The notes under the pieces: generated by a model
What the model was told of the DNA's origin: nothing
The model's input: only the letters and a program-made list of their open reading frames with translations
The model's database searches: none
In this document: positions 1-7,237 of the stretch, piece after piece
Position numbering within the stretch: the stretch's first letter is position 1
Layout of the letters: every line of letters starts with the position of its first letter
Position numbers and translations under genes: made by a program
Assembly (NCBI GenBank): GCA_963204845.1
Contig: CAUJIL010000180.1
Span: forward strand, 1 to 11,381
Length of the DNA: 11,381 nt
DNA from: Pseudomonadota bacterium
GTDB lineage: Bacteria; Pseudomonadota; Gammaproteobacteria; Pseudomonadales; UBA5518
Reading direction: 5' to 3'

Positions 1-1
1 G

Positions 2-145
2 TTCACGCTGAGCGTGAATGCCGGCGTCCACGCCTGTTACAGCGAGGCGGCCGACGCCCCGGCCGGCACGTTCCTGCCGTGGCGGGTCGACGACGTGGAC
101 TACATCGGCCACGCGGCGCGCGCGCTGCCGGCAGGAGGTGCCTGA
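2..145 (+). CDS. 3' end of an unidentified protein (partial)
   Basis: This frame enters from the left edge and is open for 47 codons to a TGA at 143-145. The stop shares one base with the ATG of the next gene (TGATG), which is a typical sign of translational coupling and argues that this is the true upstream member of the operon. The visible tail begins FTLSVNAGVHACYSEAAD and ends in the low-complexity ALPAGGA. I do not recognise the family. An outer-membrane receptor would fit the context of a periplasmic binding protein, but the tail does not end in the terminal aromatic residue usual for outer-membrane barrels, so I do not call it one. The existence of the gene is well supported; its function is unknown. 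Confidence 0.6.
   Translation, partial: FTLSVNAGVHACYSEAADAPAGTFLPWRVDDVDYIGHAARALPAGGA
133..139 (+). promoter_or_regulatory. Ribosome binding site that fixes the substrate-binding protein start
   Basis: AGGAGGT lies 5 nt before the ATG at 145, inside the last codons of the upstream gene. The same frame is open from an ATG at 79, but that start lacks a Shine-Dalgarno sequence and would put 22 arginine-rich residues before the signal peptide. The start at 145 is therefore preferred. Confidence 0.8.
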
Positions 146-1095
146 TGCGCCTCCCGCGTTTGCCCTCCCGCTTCCCCCTGCTCTGCCTTGCGTTGCTGGC
201 GATGCTCACGCTGGCGTCAGTGGCGCCGGCCGAGGACCCGGCGCGCCCGCGCGTGGCGGTGATCTTTCCGCAGGTGCGCGAACCGTACCGGGCCGTGTTC
301 CGTTCGATCACCGAGGGCATCGCCGCGGGATCGGCGCGGAGCCAGGTGCTCGAGATCGCGCCAGGCGACGAACCCGACGCCCTCGCGCAGCGCCTCGGCG
401 CCGAGCCGCTCGATGCCGTGATCCTGCTCGGCAAGCGCGGTCTCGACCTCAGCGCGCAGCTGAAGGTGGACACGCCGCGCATCGTCGGCGCGGTATTTGC
501 GCAGCCGCACGAGGTCGCCCCGGGCGTCACGGTCGTGTCGCTGGCGCCGGCGCCGCGGCTGCTGTTCGCGAAGCTGCGCGAACTGGCACCGTCGGTACGA
601 CGCATCAACGTGGTACACGGCGCCGATACCAACGACTGGCTGATCGAGCGCGCGCGCCAGGACGCGGCGCAGGCCGGCTACGAACTGATCACGCAGCGCA
701 TGGAAACCATCCGCGACGGCGCCAACGCGTACCGCGAGCTGCTGCCGCGCATGCAGTCGCCCGAGGAAGCGCTGTGGCTGCCGCAGGCCTCGCCGTTCCT
801 CGACGAGTCTTCGGTGTTGCAGATGGTGTTACGCGCGGCGTGGGACCGCAACCTGGTGGTGTTCTCGAGCAACCCCTCGCACGTACCCAAAGGAGCGCTG
901 TTCGCGCTGTTCCCGGACAACGCCGAGCTCGGACGCCACCTCGCCCGCCAGGCAGCGCGCCCGGCGCCGGCCGCGCCCTCGCTGCAGGCGCTCGAGCAAC
1001 TCGACACCGCGATCAACATCCGCACCGCCGACCACCTCGGACTCGGCCTGGACGCGCGCGACCCCCGTTTCGACATGGTTTTCCCGAACCGCTAG
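145..1095 (+). CDS. Periplasmic ABC-type substrate-binding protein, orphan (ABC_sub_bind family)
   Basis: A 316-residue exported protein. Residues 1-29 form a signal peptide (basic MRLPRLPSR, hydrophobic core, cleavage likely after APA29). The mature part starts with a beta strand, RVAVIFPQ, followed by alternating alpha/beta segments as in two-lobed binding proteins. The ABC_sub_bind (TrpX-like) layout is recognisable: a mid-protein LAPAPRLLFAKLRELAP segment, an ALWLP strand, a VVFSSNPSHVPKGALFALFPD segment, and a closing INIRTADHLGLGL motif that matches the family's usual LNLRTARxLGL ending. The ligand cannot be read from sequence; known relatives bind amino acids or similar small molecules. 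No permease or ATPase gene lies next to it. The next gene, 22 bp downstream, is a membrane sensor kinase, so a role as a ligand-sensing accessory is inferred rather than transport. Family assignment is fairly sure; role is inference. Confidence 0.82.
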   Translation: MRLPRLPSRFPLLCLALLAMLTLASVAPAEDPARPRVAVIFPQVREPYRAVFRSITEGIAAGSARSQVLEIAPGDEPDALAQRLGAEPLDAVILLGKRGLDLSAQLKVDTPRIVGAVFAQPHEVAPGVTVVSLAPAPRLLFAKLRELAPSVRRINVVHGADTNDWLIERARQDAAQAGYELITQRMETIRDGANAYRELLPRMQSPEEALWLPQASPFLDESSVLQMVLRAAWDRNLVVFSSNPSHVPKGALFALFPDNAELGRHLARQAARPAPAAPSLQALEQLDTAINIRTADHLGLGLDARDPRFDMVFPNR

Positions 1096-1100
1096 GTACC

Positions 1101-1108
1101 GGAAGGAG
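1101..1108 (+). promoter_or_regulatory. Ribosome binding site for the hybrid kinase gene
   Basis: GGAAGGAG lies 9 nt before the ATG at 1118, within the 22-bp gap after the binding-protein stop. It supports this start over the in-frame ATG at 1142, eight codons further on. Confidence 0.75.
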
Positions 1109-1117
1109 CACGTCCCG

Positions 1118-4100
1118 ATGCCAGGCAGACAGATCCGCAGCATGAGCCTGCAGCAGCTGATCGCGATCAGCTTCACGGCCTGCGTGCTGCTGCTCGCCTT
1201 TGCCTCGAGCATGGTGATTTCGCGCCAGTCCGGCGACACGGTGCAGCGACGCCTGCTCGACGAAGGGATGCGGCTGGTCGAATCGCTGGCCCGGCAGAGC
1301 ACGCTGGTGCTGCTCTACGAGGACTCCGGCAGTGCGTCGGAGCTGGTGACGAGTTTCCTGAACTTCCCCGACATCCACGGTGTCGAGATCGTGTTCGCCG
1401 ACGGCCGCCGGCTGTATGCGAGCGAGTCGCTGGCCGGCGCGCCGCCGCCGTCCCTCGCGATCCCGCAGGCACCGCAACTGGTGCGGGAAACCCGCCGCGA
1501 GTGGGTGTTCTCGGCGCCGGTGTTCTCCGGCGAACAGGGCTCCGACTCACCCTTCGCCGGAGCCAGCGCGGCGAAACGCGAGATGATCGGCGCCGTACGG
1601 CTGGTGATGTCGCGCCAGACACTGTCGAGCATGAAGTCCGAGATCGTACGCGCCAGCCTCGCGGTGGCGGTGGTGCTCTCGGCGCTGCTGCTGCTGGTGC
1701 TGCTCGGCATCACGCAGCGCCTGACGGTGCCGATGCGCAACCTCTCGGCCGTGATGCGTCGCGCGCAGTCCGGCGAGCAGGACGCGCGCGCCACGCTCGA
1801 GGGCACGCGCGAGATCGTCGACATGCAGCGTGCGTTCAACACCATGATGGAGGTGCTGCGCAACCGCGAGCAGGCGATCGCGCTGGCGCGCGACCAGGCG
1901 CTGGCGCAGGAGCGCGCGGCGCAGCAGGCGCGCGATCGCGCGATCGAGCAGGAACGCATCGCGCAGGAGGCGCGCGACCGCGCGATCGAGCAGGGCAAGG
2001 CGCTGAAGATCGCCCGCGACCAGGCGCTCGACTCGGCGCGCGCGAAGGGCGAGTTCGCCGCGACCGTCAGCCACGAGCTGCGCACGCCGCTGAACGGCGT
2101 GATCGGCATGCTCGACCTGATCGGCGAGATGGACCTCACCGGCCGCCAGCTCGAGTACGTGCGCACCGCGCGCAATTCGGCCGACATGCTGCTGAACCTG
2201 ATCAACGACATCCTCGCCTTCTCGAAGATCGACGCCGGCAAGACCACGCTGGAGGTGATCGAGTTCGAGCTGCGCGAGAAGATCGAGGAAGTGCTCGCAC
2301 TGGTCACGCCGCAGGCGCAGAACAAGGACCTCGAACTCGCATACGTGGTCGATCCCGACATACCGGCAAGCCTGCTCGGCGATACCCACCATCTGGGGCA
2401 GGTGCTGCTGAACCTGCTGGGAAACGCCGTGAAGTTCACCGACGTCGGCACGATCGCGGTGCGCGTTGCGTTGCGCGACGAGGACGAGGTGCACCTGCGG
2501 CTGTGCTTCGAGGTCGCCGACACCGGCATCGGCATCGCGCCGGAGGCGCAGAAGCGCATCTTCGATGCGTTCTCGCAGGAGGACAGCTCGACGACGCGGC
2601 GCTTCGGCGGTACCGGGCTGGGACTCGCGATCTGCCGCGAACTCGTGCGCCTGATGGGCGGCGAGATCGGGGTGCGCAGCACCCCCGGGCAGGGCAGCTG
2701 CTTCCACTTCGAGCTGCCGTTCATCCGCCCGCGCGACACCGCGCAATCGCGCCCGCTGCTGCCACTGGCGCGCACCGCGCACATCCTGCTCTGCGACGAC
2801 AACCCGCTGGTGCGCGAATCGCTGCAGACGATGCTGGCCGGCGAACGCGTGAAGCTCGTCACCTGCGCCGGCGCGCACGAGGCGATCGCCGCGCTGAACG
2901 AGGCGCGCGTGGCGGAGCACTTCGACGTCGCGATGGTAGACGAGACGCTGATCGACGCCGGCGCCACGGAGTTCATCGACGCCCTCGCGCACGGCGCGCG
3001 CCAGTTCGTGCGCCTTGGCGTGCGCCCGCGCGCCGACGGCCACTGGCTGCCGCGGCTGCCGGTCGCGCAGGCGCTCGGCAAGCCGCTGCGCCGCAACGCG
3101 CTCGCCGACTGCCTGCGCGCGCTGCTGGCCTCGCAGCTGCCGGCCCCGCGCCAGACCGCCGCACGCGACTCCGGCCCGGGCCGCGAGAGCTTCGGCGGCG
3201 TGCGCGTGCTGGTGGTGGAGGACAACCGCGCCAACCAGGAAGTCGCCATCGGGATGCTCGAGCGCCTCGGCTGCGAGGTCGTGATCGCGGCCGATGGCGC
3301 CGAGGCGCTCGAGGCGATCGCCCTCGCGCGCTTCGACCTGGTGCTGATGGACTGCCACATGCCGCGCATGGACGGCTACGAGGCGACGCGCCGGATCCGG
3401 GCCGCGCAGGCGCCCTACAGCGATGTCACGATCGTCGCGATGACCGCCAACGTGCAGAAGAGCGCGATGGAGCAGTGCCACGCGGCCGGCATGAACGATT
3501 ACCTGTCCAAGCCGGTGAAGCTCGCGGTGCTGCGCGACATGCTGAACCGCTGGATCGAGCCCGAGGAAGGCACCGCCGAGCAGGCGCACCCGGCGGTTGC
3601 GCGCCAGGGAATCGGCAACTTCGTGATCGACAAGACGTATCTCGCGGAGCTGCGCGAGCAGATCGGCGACGCCGCCGACCGCATGATCGTGGCCTTCCTC
3701 GAGGACCTGCCCGGCTACCTCGAGCAGTTGCACCGGGCGCTCCAGGCCCAGGACATGGGCGAACTCGCACAGCTCGCGCACACGATCAAGGGCGCGGCCG
3801 CCAACGCCGGTGCCGGACGCCTCGCGCAGAAGGCGCAGCAGCTCGAGCGCGAGGCACGCGGCGGCACCCGCGCCGCCTGCGACGACCTGGTCTCGGGCCT
3901 GGTCTACGAATCGAACCTGGTGCGCCACGTGCTCGGCGGCGGCGACGCGCGCGACGGCGCCGGGGCGCCGGCGCCGGTGGAGCGCCGCCGGCAGGCCGAG
4001 CGCCACTACCGCATCCTGGTCGTCGACGACGACCGCGGCTCGCGCTTCGCGCTGCGCGAGACGCTGGTCGGCGAGGGCTACGAGGTGCTCGAGGCGACCA

Positions 4101-5713
4101 ACGGCCAGCAGGCCGTGCAGCTCTGCCGCCAGCACCTGCCGGACGTGGTGATACTGGACGCGGTGATGCCGGTGATGGACGGCTTCCAGTCCTGCGAGGT
4201 GATCCGCGCGATCCCCGAATGCGCGACGATCCCGATCCTGATCGTGACCGCGCTGCACGACGACGCCTCGGTCGACAAGGCCTTCGTGGCCGGCGCCACC
4301 GACTACATCAGCAAGCCGATCAACTACGCGGTGCTGCGCCGGCGCATCGACCACATGCTGCAGGTCTACAGCGCCGAGAAGCGCGTGCACCAGCTCGCCT
4401 ACGTGGATTCGCTGACCGGGCGCCCGAACCGCACCCGCTTCAACGAACACATGGAGGCTCTGCTCGCCGACACCGCGCGCAACGAAAAACAATTCGCGCT
4501 GCTGTTCCTGGACCTCGACAACTTCAAGCTGGTCAACGACACGCTGGGCCACGAGGCCGGCGACCTGCTGCTGAAATACGTGGCCGAGCGCCTGAGCGGC
4601 TGCGTGCGCAAGGGCGACCTCGTCGCGCGCTTCGGCGGCGACGAGTTCTGCATCGTGCTCGACGGCGTGCGCACCTACGAGATGGTGCGCGCCATCGCCG
4701 AGAAGATCCACGAGCACCTGAAGCGGCCGTTCGTGTTCCTCGGCCGCGAGATGCTGCTCAGCATCAGCATCGGAATCGCGGTGTACCCGGAGCACGGCCG
4801 TGACGCCGGCGCGCTGCTGAAGGCCGCCGACATGGCGATGTACGACGCGAAGAAGGCGCATCGCGGCTACGGTTTCTACGAGCCGCACCTCGAGTCGGAC
4901 AACCTGGACCGGCTCGAGCTCGAGAACGACCTCCGCAACGCGATCGCGCGTGACGAACTGCTGCTCTACTACCAGCCGCAGGAAGACCTCGCCAGCGGGC
5001 GCATCACCGGACTCGAGGCATTGATCCGCTGGCAGCATCCGAAGCGCGGGCTGGTCAGCCCGGCCGGTTTCATCCACCTGGCCGAGGAAACGGGGATCAT
5101 CGAGGATATCGGCCACTGGGTGCTGTGCACGATCTGCGCGCAGATCAACGACTGGACCGAGCGCGGATTCGAGGCGCCGCGCGTCGCCATCAACCTCTCG
5201 GCGCGCCAGCTCGCGAACCCGACCATGGTCACCACGTTCTCCGAGATCATCGCCGACAGCCGGGTCCCGCGCGACCGCCTCGAGTTCGAGATCACCGAGA
5301 GCACGATCATGGAGCGGCCCGACGAGATGATCCAGATGCTGCGCGATCTGAAGGGCCTGGGTACGCGGCTGGCGATCGACGACTTCGGCACCGGCTACTC
5401 GTCCCTGAGCTACCTGAAGCGCTTCCCGCTCGATTACATCAAGATCGACCGCGCCTTCGTGTCCGACGTGATCGAGAACCGCATCGACGCCGACATCGTG
5501 CGCACCATCATCGCGCTGGCGCAGGCGCTGGAGGTGAAGGTGATCGCCGAGGGCGTCGAGACACCGCAGCAGCGGCAGTTCCTGAAGGACCACAACTGCC
5601 ATTACGCGCAGGGCTACCTCCTCAGCAAACCGGTGCCCGCGGCCGAGATCGAGCGCAGTTTCCTGCTTCGCCGCGACAGCACGAACCTGCTGGCGTTCCC
5701 GAAGAGCTCCTGA
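1118..5713 (+). CDS. Membrane hybrid histidine kinase with three receivers, HPt and GGDEF-EAL output
   Basis: A 1531-residue inner-membrane signalling protein. Order: TM1 (about 11-34), periplasmic sensor (35-175, CHASE8-like by eye), TM2 (177-199), HAMP (200-250), coiled coil of four 14-residue repeats (257-312), HisKA with phospho-His319 (SHELRTP), HATPase (N436; DTGIG 468-472; GGTGLG 497-502), REC1 (from 555, candidate Asp608, degenerate), REC2 (from 695, Asp745 in LMDCHMP), HPt (His888 in AHTIKG), REC3 (from 964, Asp1014 in ILDAVMP), GGDEF (1173-1177, inhibitory RxxD 1164-1167) and EAL (E1300-L1302, with DDFGTGYSS and EGVE motifs). Both c-di-GMP domains keep the catalytic motifs, so it may make and degrade c-di-GMP. 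Likely phosphate route: His319 to Asp745 to His888 to Asp1014, tuning the output domains. It probably reads the binding protein encoded just upstream. Domain calls are firm; route and partner are inference. Confidence 0.93.
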   Translation: MPGRQIRSMSLQQLIAISFTACVLLLAFASSMVISRQSGDTVQRRLLDEGMRLVESLARQSTLVLLYEDSGSASELVTSFLNFPDIHGVEIVFADGRRLYASESLAGAPPPSLAIPQAPQLVRETRREWVFSAPVFSGEQGSDSPFAGASAAKREMIGAVRLVMSRQTLSSMKSEIVRASLAVAVVLSALLLLVLLGITQRLTVPMRNLSAVMRRAQSGEQDARATLEGTREIVDMQRAFNTMMEVLRNREQAIALARDQALAQERAAQQARDRAIEQERIAQEARDRAIEQGKALKIARDQALDSARAKGEFAATVSHELRTPLNGVIGMLDLIGEMDLTGRQLEYVRTARNSADMLLNLINDILAFSKIDAGKTTLEVIEFELREKIEEVLALVTPQAQNKDLELAYVVDPDIPASLLGDTHHLGQVLLNLLGNAVKFTDVGTIAVRVALRDEDEVHLRLCFEVADTGIGIAPEAQKRIFDAFSQEDSSTTRRFGGTGLGLAICRELVRLMGGEIGVRSTPGQGSCFHFELPFIRPRDTAQSRPLLPLARTAHILLCDDNPLVRESLQTMLAGERVKLVTCAGAHEAIAALNEARVAEHFDVAMVDETLIDAGATEFIDALAHGARQFVRLGVRPRADGHWLPRLPVAQALGKPLRRNALADCLRALLASQLPAPRQTAARDSGPGRESFGGVRVLVVEDNRANQEVAIGMLERLGCEVVIAADGAEALEAIALARFDLVLMDCHMPRMDGYEATRRIRAAQAPYSDVTIVAMTANVQKSAMEQCHAAGMNDYLSKPVKLAVLRDMLNRWIEPEEGTAEQAHPAVARQGIGNFVIDKTYLAELREQIGDAADRMIVAFLEDLPGYLEQLHRALQAQDMGELAQLAHTIKGAAANAGAGRLAQKAQQLEREARGGTRAACDDLVSGLVYESNLVRHVLGGGDARDGAGAPAPVERRRQAERHYRILVVDDDRGSRFALRETLVGEGYEVLEATNGQQAVQLCRQHLPDVVILDAVMPVMDGFQSCEVIRAIPECATIPILIVTALHDDASVDKAFVAGATDYISKPINYAVLRRRIDHMLQVYSAEKRVHQLAYVDSLTGRPNRTRFNEHMEALLADTARNEKQFALLFLDLDNFKLVNDTLGHEAGDLLLKYVAERLSGCVRKGDLVARFGGDEFCIVLDGVRTYEMVRAIAEKIHEHLKRPFVFLGREMLLSISIGIAVYPEHGRDAGALLKAADMAMYDAKKAHRGYGFYEPHLESDNLDRLELENDLRNAIARDELLLYYQPQEDLASGRITGLEALIRWQHPKRGLVSPAGFIHLAEETGIIEDIGHWVLCTICAQINDWTERGFEAPRVAINLSARQLANPTMVTTFSEIIADSRVPRDRLEFEITESTIMERPDEMIQMLRDLKGLGTRLAIDDFGTGYSSLSYLKRFPLDYIKIDRAFVSDVIENRIDADIVRTIIALAQALEVKVIAEGVETPQQRQFLKDHNCHYAQGYLLSKPVPAAEIERSFLLRRDSTNLLAFPKSS
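1886..2053 (+). repeat. Four 42-bp tandem repeats encoding a signalling coiled coil
   Basis: Residues 257-312 of the hybrid kinase fall into four consecutive 14-residue units, each beginning ARD(Q/R)A(L/I). Fourteen residues are two heptads, so the unit length fits a continuous parallel coiled coil linking HAMP to the dimerisation helix that carries His319. The DNA units have diverged from one another. Copy number could vary by slippage without breaking frame. Confidence 0.7.
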
Positions 5714-5753
5714 AGCGCCGGCGGACCTGCGCGATGTCCCGAACAATGTCCGC

Positions 5754-5801
5754 GTAGGTTCGGCCTGTGGCCGAACACGTCCGGGCACGGCCCGGACCTA
5801 C
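5754..5801. repeat. Inverted pair of GTAG-headed REP-like palindromes (BIME-like)
   Basis: Unit 1 (5754-5776, plus strand) starts GTAG and folds as GTTCGGCC, loop TGT, GGCCGAAC. Unit 2 (5779-5801) is the same layout on the minus strand: GTAG, then GTCCGGGC, loop CGT, GCCCGGAC. Both are 23 nt, both begin GTAGGTYCGG, and two nt separate them. They differ at two stem pairs, each with the matching change in the other arm, and at one loop base. REP elements mobilised by RAYT transposases are known for GTAG/GGAG heads next to a short hairpin and for head-to-head pairing, which this matches. The pair sits between convergent genes and may end transcription from both sides. No RAYT gene is in the window. 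Confidence 0.7.
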
Positions 5802-6082
5802 TGGACGATCCGGATCCAGTCGCCGGGCTGCGGTTCGCCGCGCGGATAGGCGCCGTTCAGCAGGCGCAGTTGCTCCTCCGCGTAGGAGCCCACCGGGCTC
5901 GCCGCCGCGAGCTGCGCAAACGTGACGCCCGGCTCCGCGCGCACCCAGCGCAGTTGCAACGCGAGCACCGCGTCGCGATCGGCCGGCCGCAGCGCGCGGA
6001 AACTGCCGATCGCCGAAACGAACAGCGCATCGTGCACCGAGGCCAGCGCCGCGTTCGTCGAGCGCCCCTCGAAAACGTAGGC
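5798..6082 (-). pseudogene. Detached C-terminal part of the M48 protease, beyond an in-frame stop
   Basis: Directly after the TAA at 6083-6085, the same frame stays open for 94 sense codons to a TAG at 5798-5800. It begins AYVFEGRS and continues through a helical stretch to SPVGSYAEEQLRLLNGAYP and ends GDWIRIVQ. The last part looks like the C-terminal segment that closes long M48 proteases of this type and resembles a LysM-like fold by pattern. A GTG at 6035-6037 could start a 79-residue product, but no Shine-Dalgarno sequence precedes it, so independent translation is unlikely. The final TAG is supplied by the GTAG head of REP-like unit 2. I treat this as the severed end of the neighbouring gene, or as normal coding sequence if the TAA is a read error. 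Confidence 0.7.
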
Positions 6083-7237
6083 TTACGGCCCGTGATAGAC
6101 CACGCCCACGCGGCGCGGAGCGCCGCCGGCGGGATCCGCATAGCGCGCCGTGAACCCCTTCACGTCGTCGTTCCCGATCTCGCGCGCGTCGCTGCCGCCG
6201 CGCAGCTCGAGCATCGCGGCGGCGAACTCGGCCGGCGTCATCTCGGGCAGCGCGCGACGCACCGTCATCTGCAGCCGCGCCTCGCCGCCAGCGTCCTCGG
6301 CGAGCACGGTGGTCGCCCGGTTGACCACCTGCCAGCCGGTCGGGAAGGCGACCGTGAAACCCATCTTGCCGTTGTAGTAGCGACCGTCGACCACCGCCGC
6401 CGCGCCTCGCCGCTCGCCGAACTTCATGCCGTCGGTGACGCGGCGGAACTCGTCGGCGTCGATCGCCGGTGCCGCGCCCGGCGGAAGCTCTGCCGCCGCG
6501 GCCACGACTTCCTGCAGACGCTGGTCGTTGCGCGGGTGGGTCGAGAACACGCCGTGGTACACCGACGGCTGGCGTCCCTCGGCGCGCGCACGCACGCGAG
6601 CGAAACTCTCCTGCTCCTTCAGCGCGCCGAGCACCTCGACCATCGCCAGCGGATCGTAGCCGCTGCGCTGCATGAACTTCGCGCCCTCGCGGTCGGCCTC
6701 GAGCTCCATGTCGCGGCCGTAGCCGCGCACCATCGCCGTCCCGGCGGTGGCCGCCGCGTCCTGCGCCACGCTGCCGACCGCGCCGCTGCCGGTGCCGATC
6801 GCCGCCAGCACGCCGAGCGCCAGAGACGCCACCGAACTTGTCTTCGACATCACGTCCTGGCGCGAGGCGTGGCGTTCGGTGATGTGCGCGATCTCGTGCG
6901 CGAGCACCGCGGCGAGTTCGGCCTCGGACTGCAGGTGCAGGACCAGGCCACGATTGAGGTAGACGAATCCGCCCGGGGTCGCGAAGGCGTTGATGTCCGG
7001 GCTGTCGAGCACGGTGAACGTATATTCGAGGGCGGGGCGGTCGCTGTCGCGCGCGAGCCGGCTACCGATGCGGGTGACGTAGGCTCCCAGCGCCGCGTGC
7101 TCGTAGACGGGGATCTTCGCCAGGATCTCGTGGTGCATCTCGCGCCCGATCGCGATCTCCTTCTTCTCCGACATCGACCAACCGCTGATCGGCAGCACCG
7201 CGAGCAGCAGGAGCAGCAGCAGCGAACGCGCGTTCAT
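6083..7237 (-). CDS. Exported M48 family zinc metalloprotease, truncated by an in-frame TAA
   Basis: A 384-residue product as it stands. Residues 1-20 form a signal peptide with a run of seven leucines, so the enzyme acts in the periplasm. The zinc site is complete: HEIAH (His114, Glu115, His118) and the third ligand Glu178 in the ELEAD motif; FATPGGFVYLNRGL just upstream is also typical of M48. The region after about residue 290 is a separate C-terminal domain (YYNGKMGFTVAFPTGWQV onward). It stops at GVVYHGP, although the reading frame resumes family-like sequence on the next codon, so the full gene would be 5798-7237, 479 residues including the interrupted position. The start ATG overlaps the TGA of the upstream lipoprotein gene (ATGA), hence a coupled pair. 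Relatives handle misfolded envelope proteins or outer-membrane assembly; that role here is inferred. The catalytic half could still fold. Confidence 0.88.
   Translation of the reverse strand: MNARSLLLLLLLAVLPISGWSMSEKKEIAIGREMHHEILAKIPVYEHAALGAYVTRIGSRLARDSDRPALEYTFTVLDSPDINAFATPGGFVYLNRGLVLHLQSEAELAAVLAHEIAHITERHASRQDVMSKTSSVASLALGVLAAIGTGSGAVGSVAQDAAATAGTAMVRGYGRDMELEADREGAKFMQRSGYDPLAMVEVLGALKEQESFARVRARAEGRQPSVYHGVFSTHPRNDQRLQEVVAAAAELPPGAAPAIDADEFRRVTDGMKFGERRGAAAVVDGRYYNGKMGFTVAFPTGWQVVNRATTVLAEDAGGEARLQMTVRRALPEMTPAEFAAAMLELRGGSDAREIGNDDVKGFTARYADPAGGAPRRVGVVYHGP

Noticed and set aside
1501..4803. Long open frame on the plus strand inside the kinase gene (1100 codons).
   Set aside because: Its product is Arg/Ala/Gly-rich with no motif, typical of an alternate frame in GC-rich coding DNA; the 1118-5713 frame has continuous known domains.
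1547..5788. Minus-strand open frame of 1413 codons antisense to the kinase gene.
   Set aside because: It mirrors the codon structure of the real gene, is rich in His/Arg/Asp/Val and has no recognisable domain; a GC-driven shadow.
5882..5900. A third GTAG-headed hairpin (GTAG, then GAGCCC, loop ACC, GGGCTC).
   Set aside because: It lies inside the C-terminal M48 frame and encodes the SPVGSYAEE stretch that looks conserved in the family; the stem is only 6 bp and the sequence does not match the GTAGGTYCGG head of the real pair.
6035..6037. GTG as an independent start for a 79-residue protein.
   Set aside because: No Shine-Dalgarno sequence precedes it, and the frame is continuous with the interrupted M48 gene back to the TAA.
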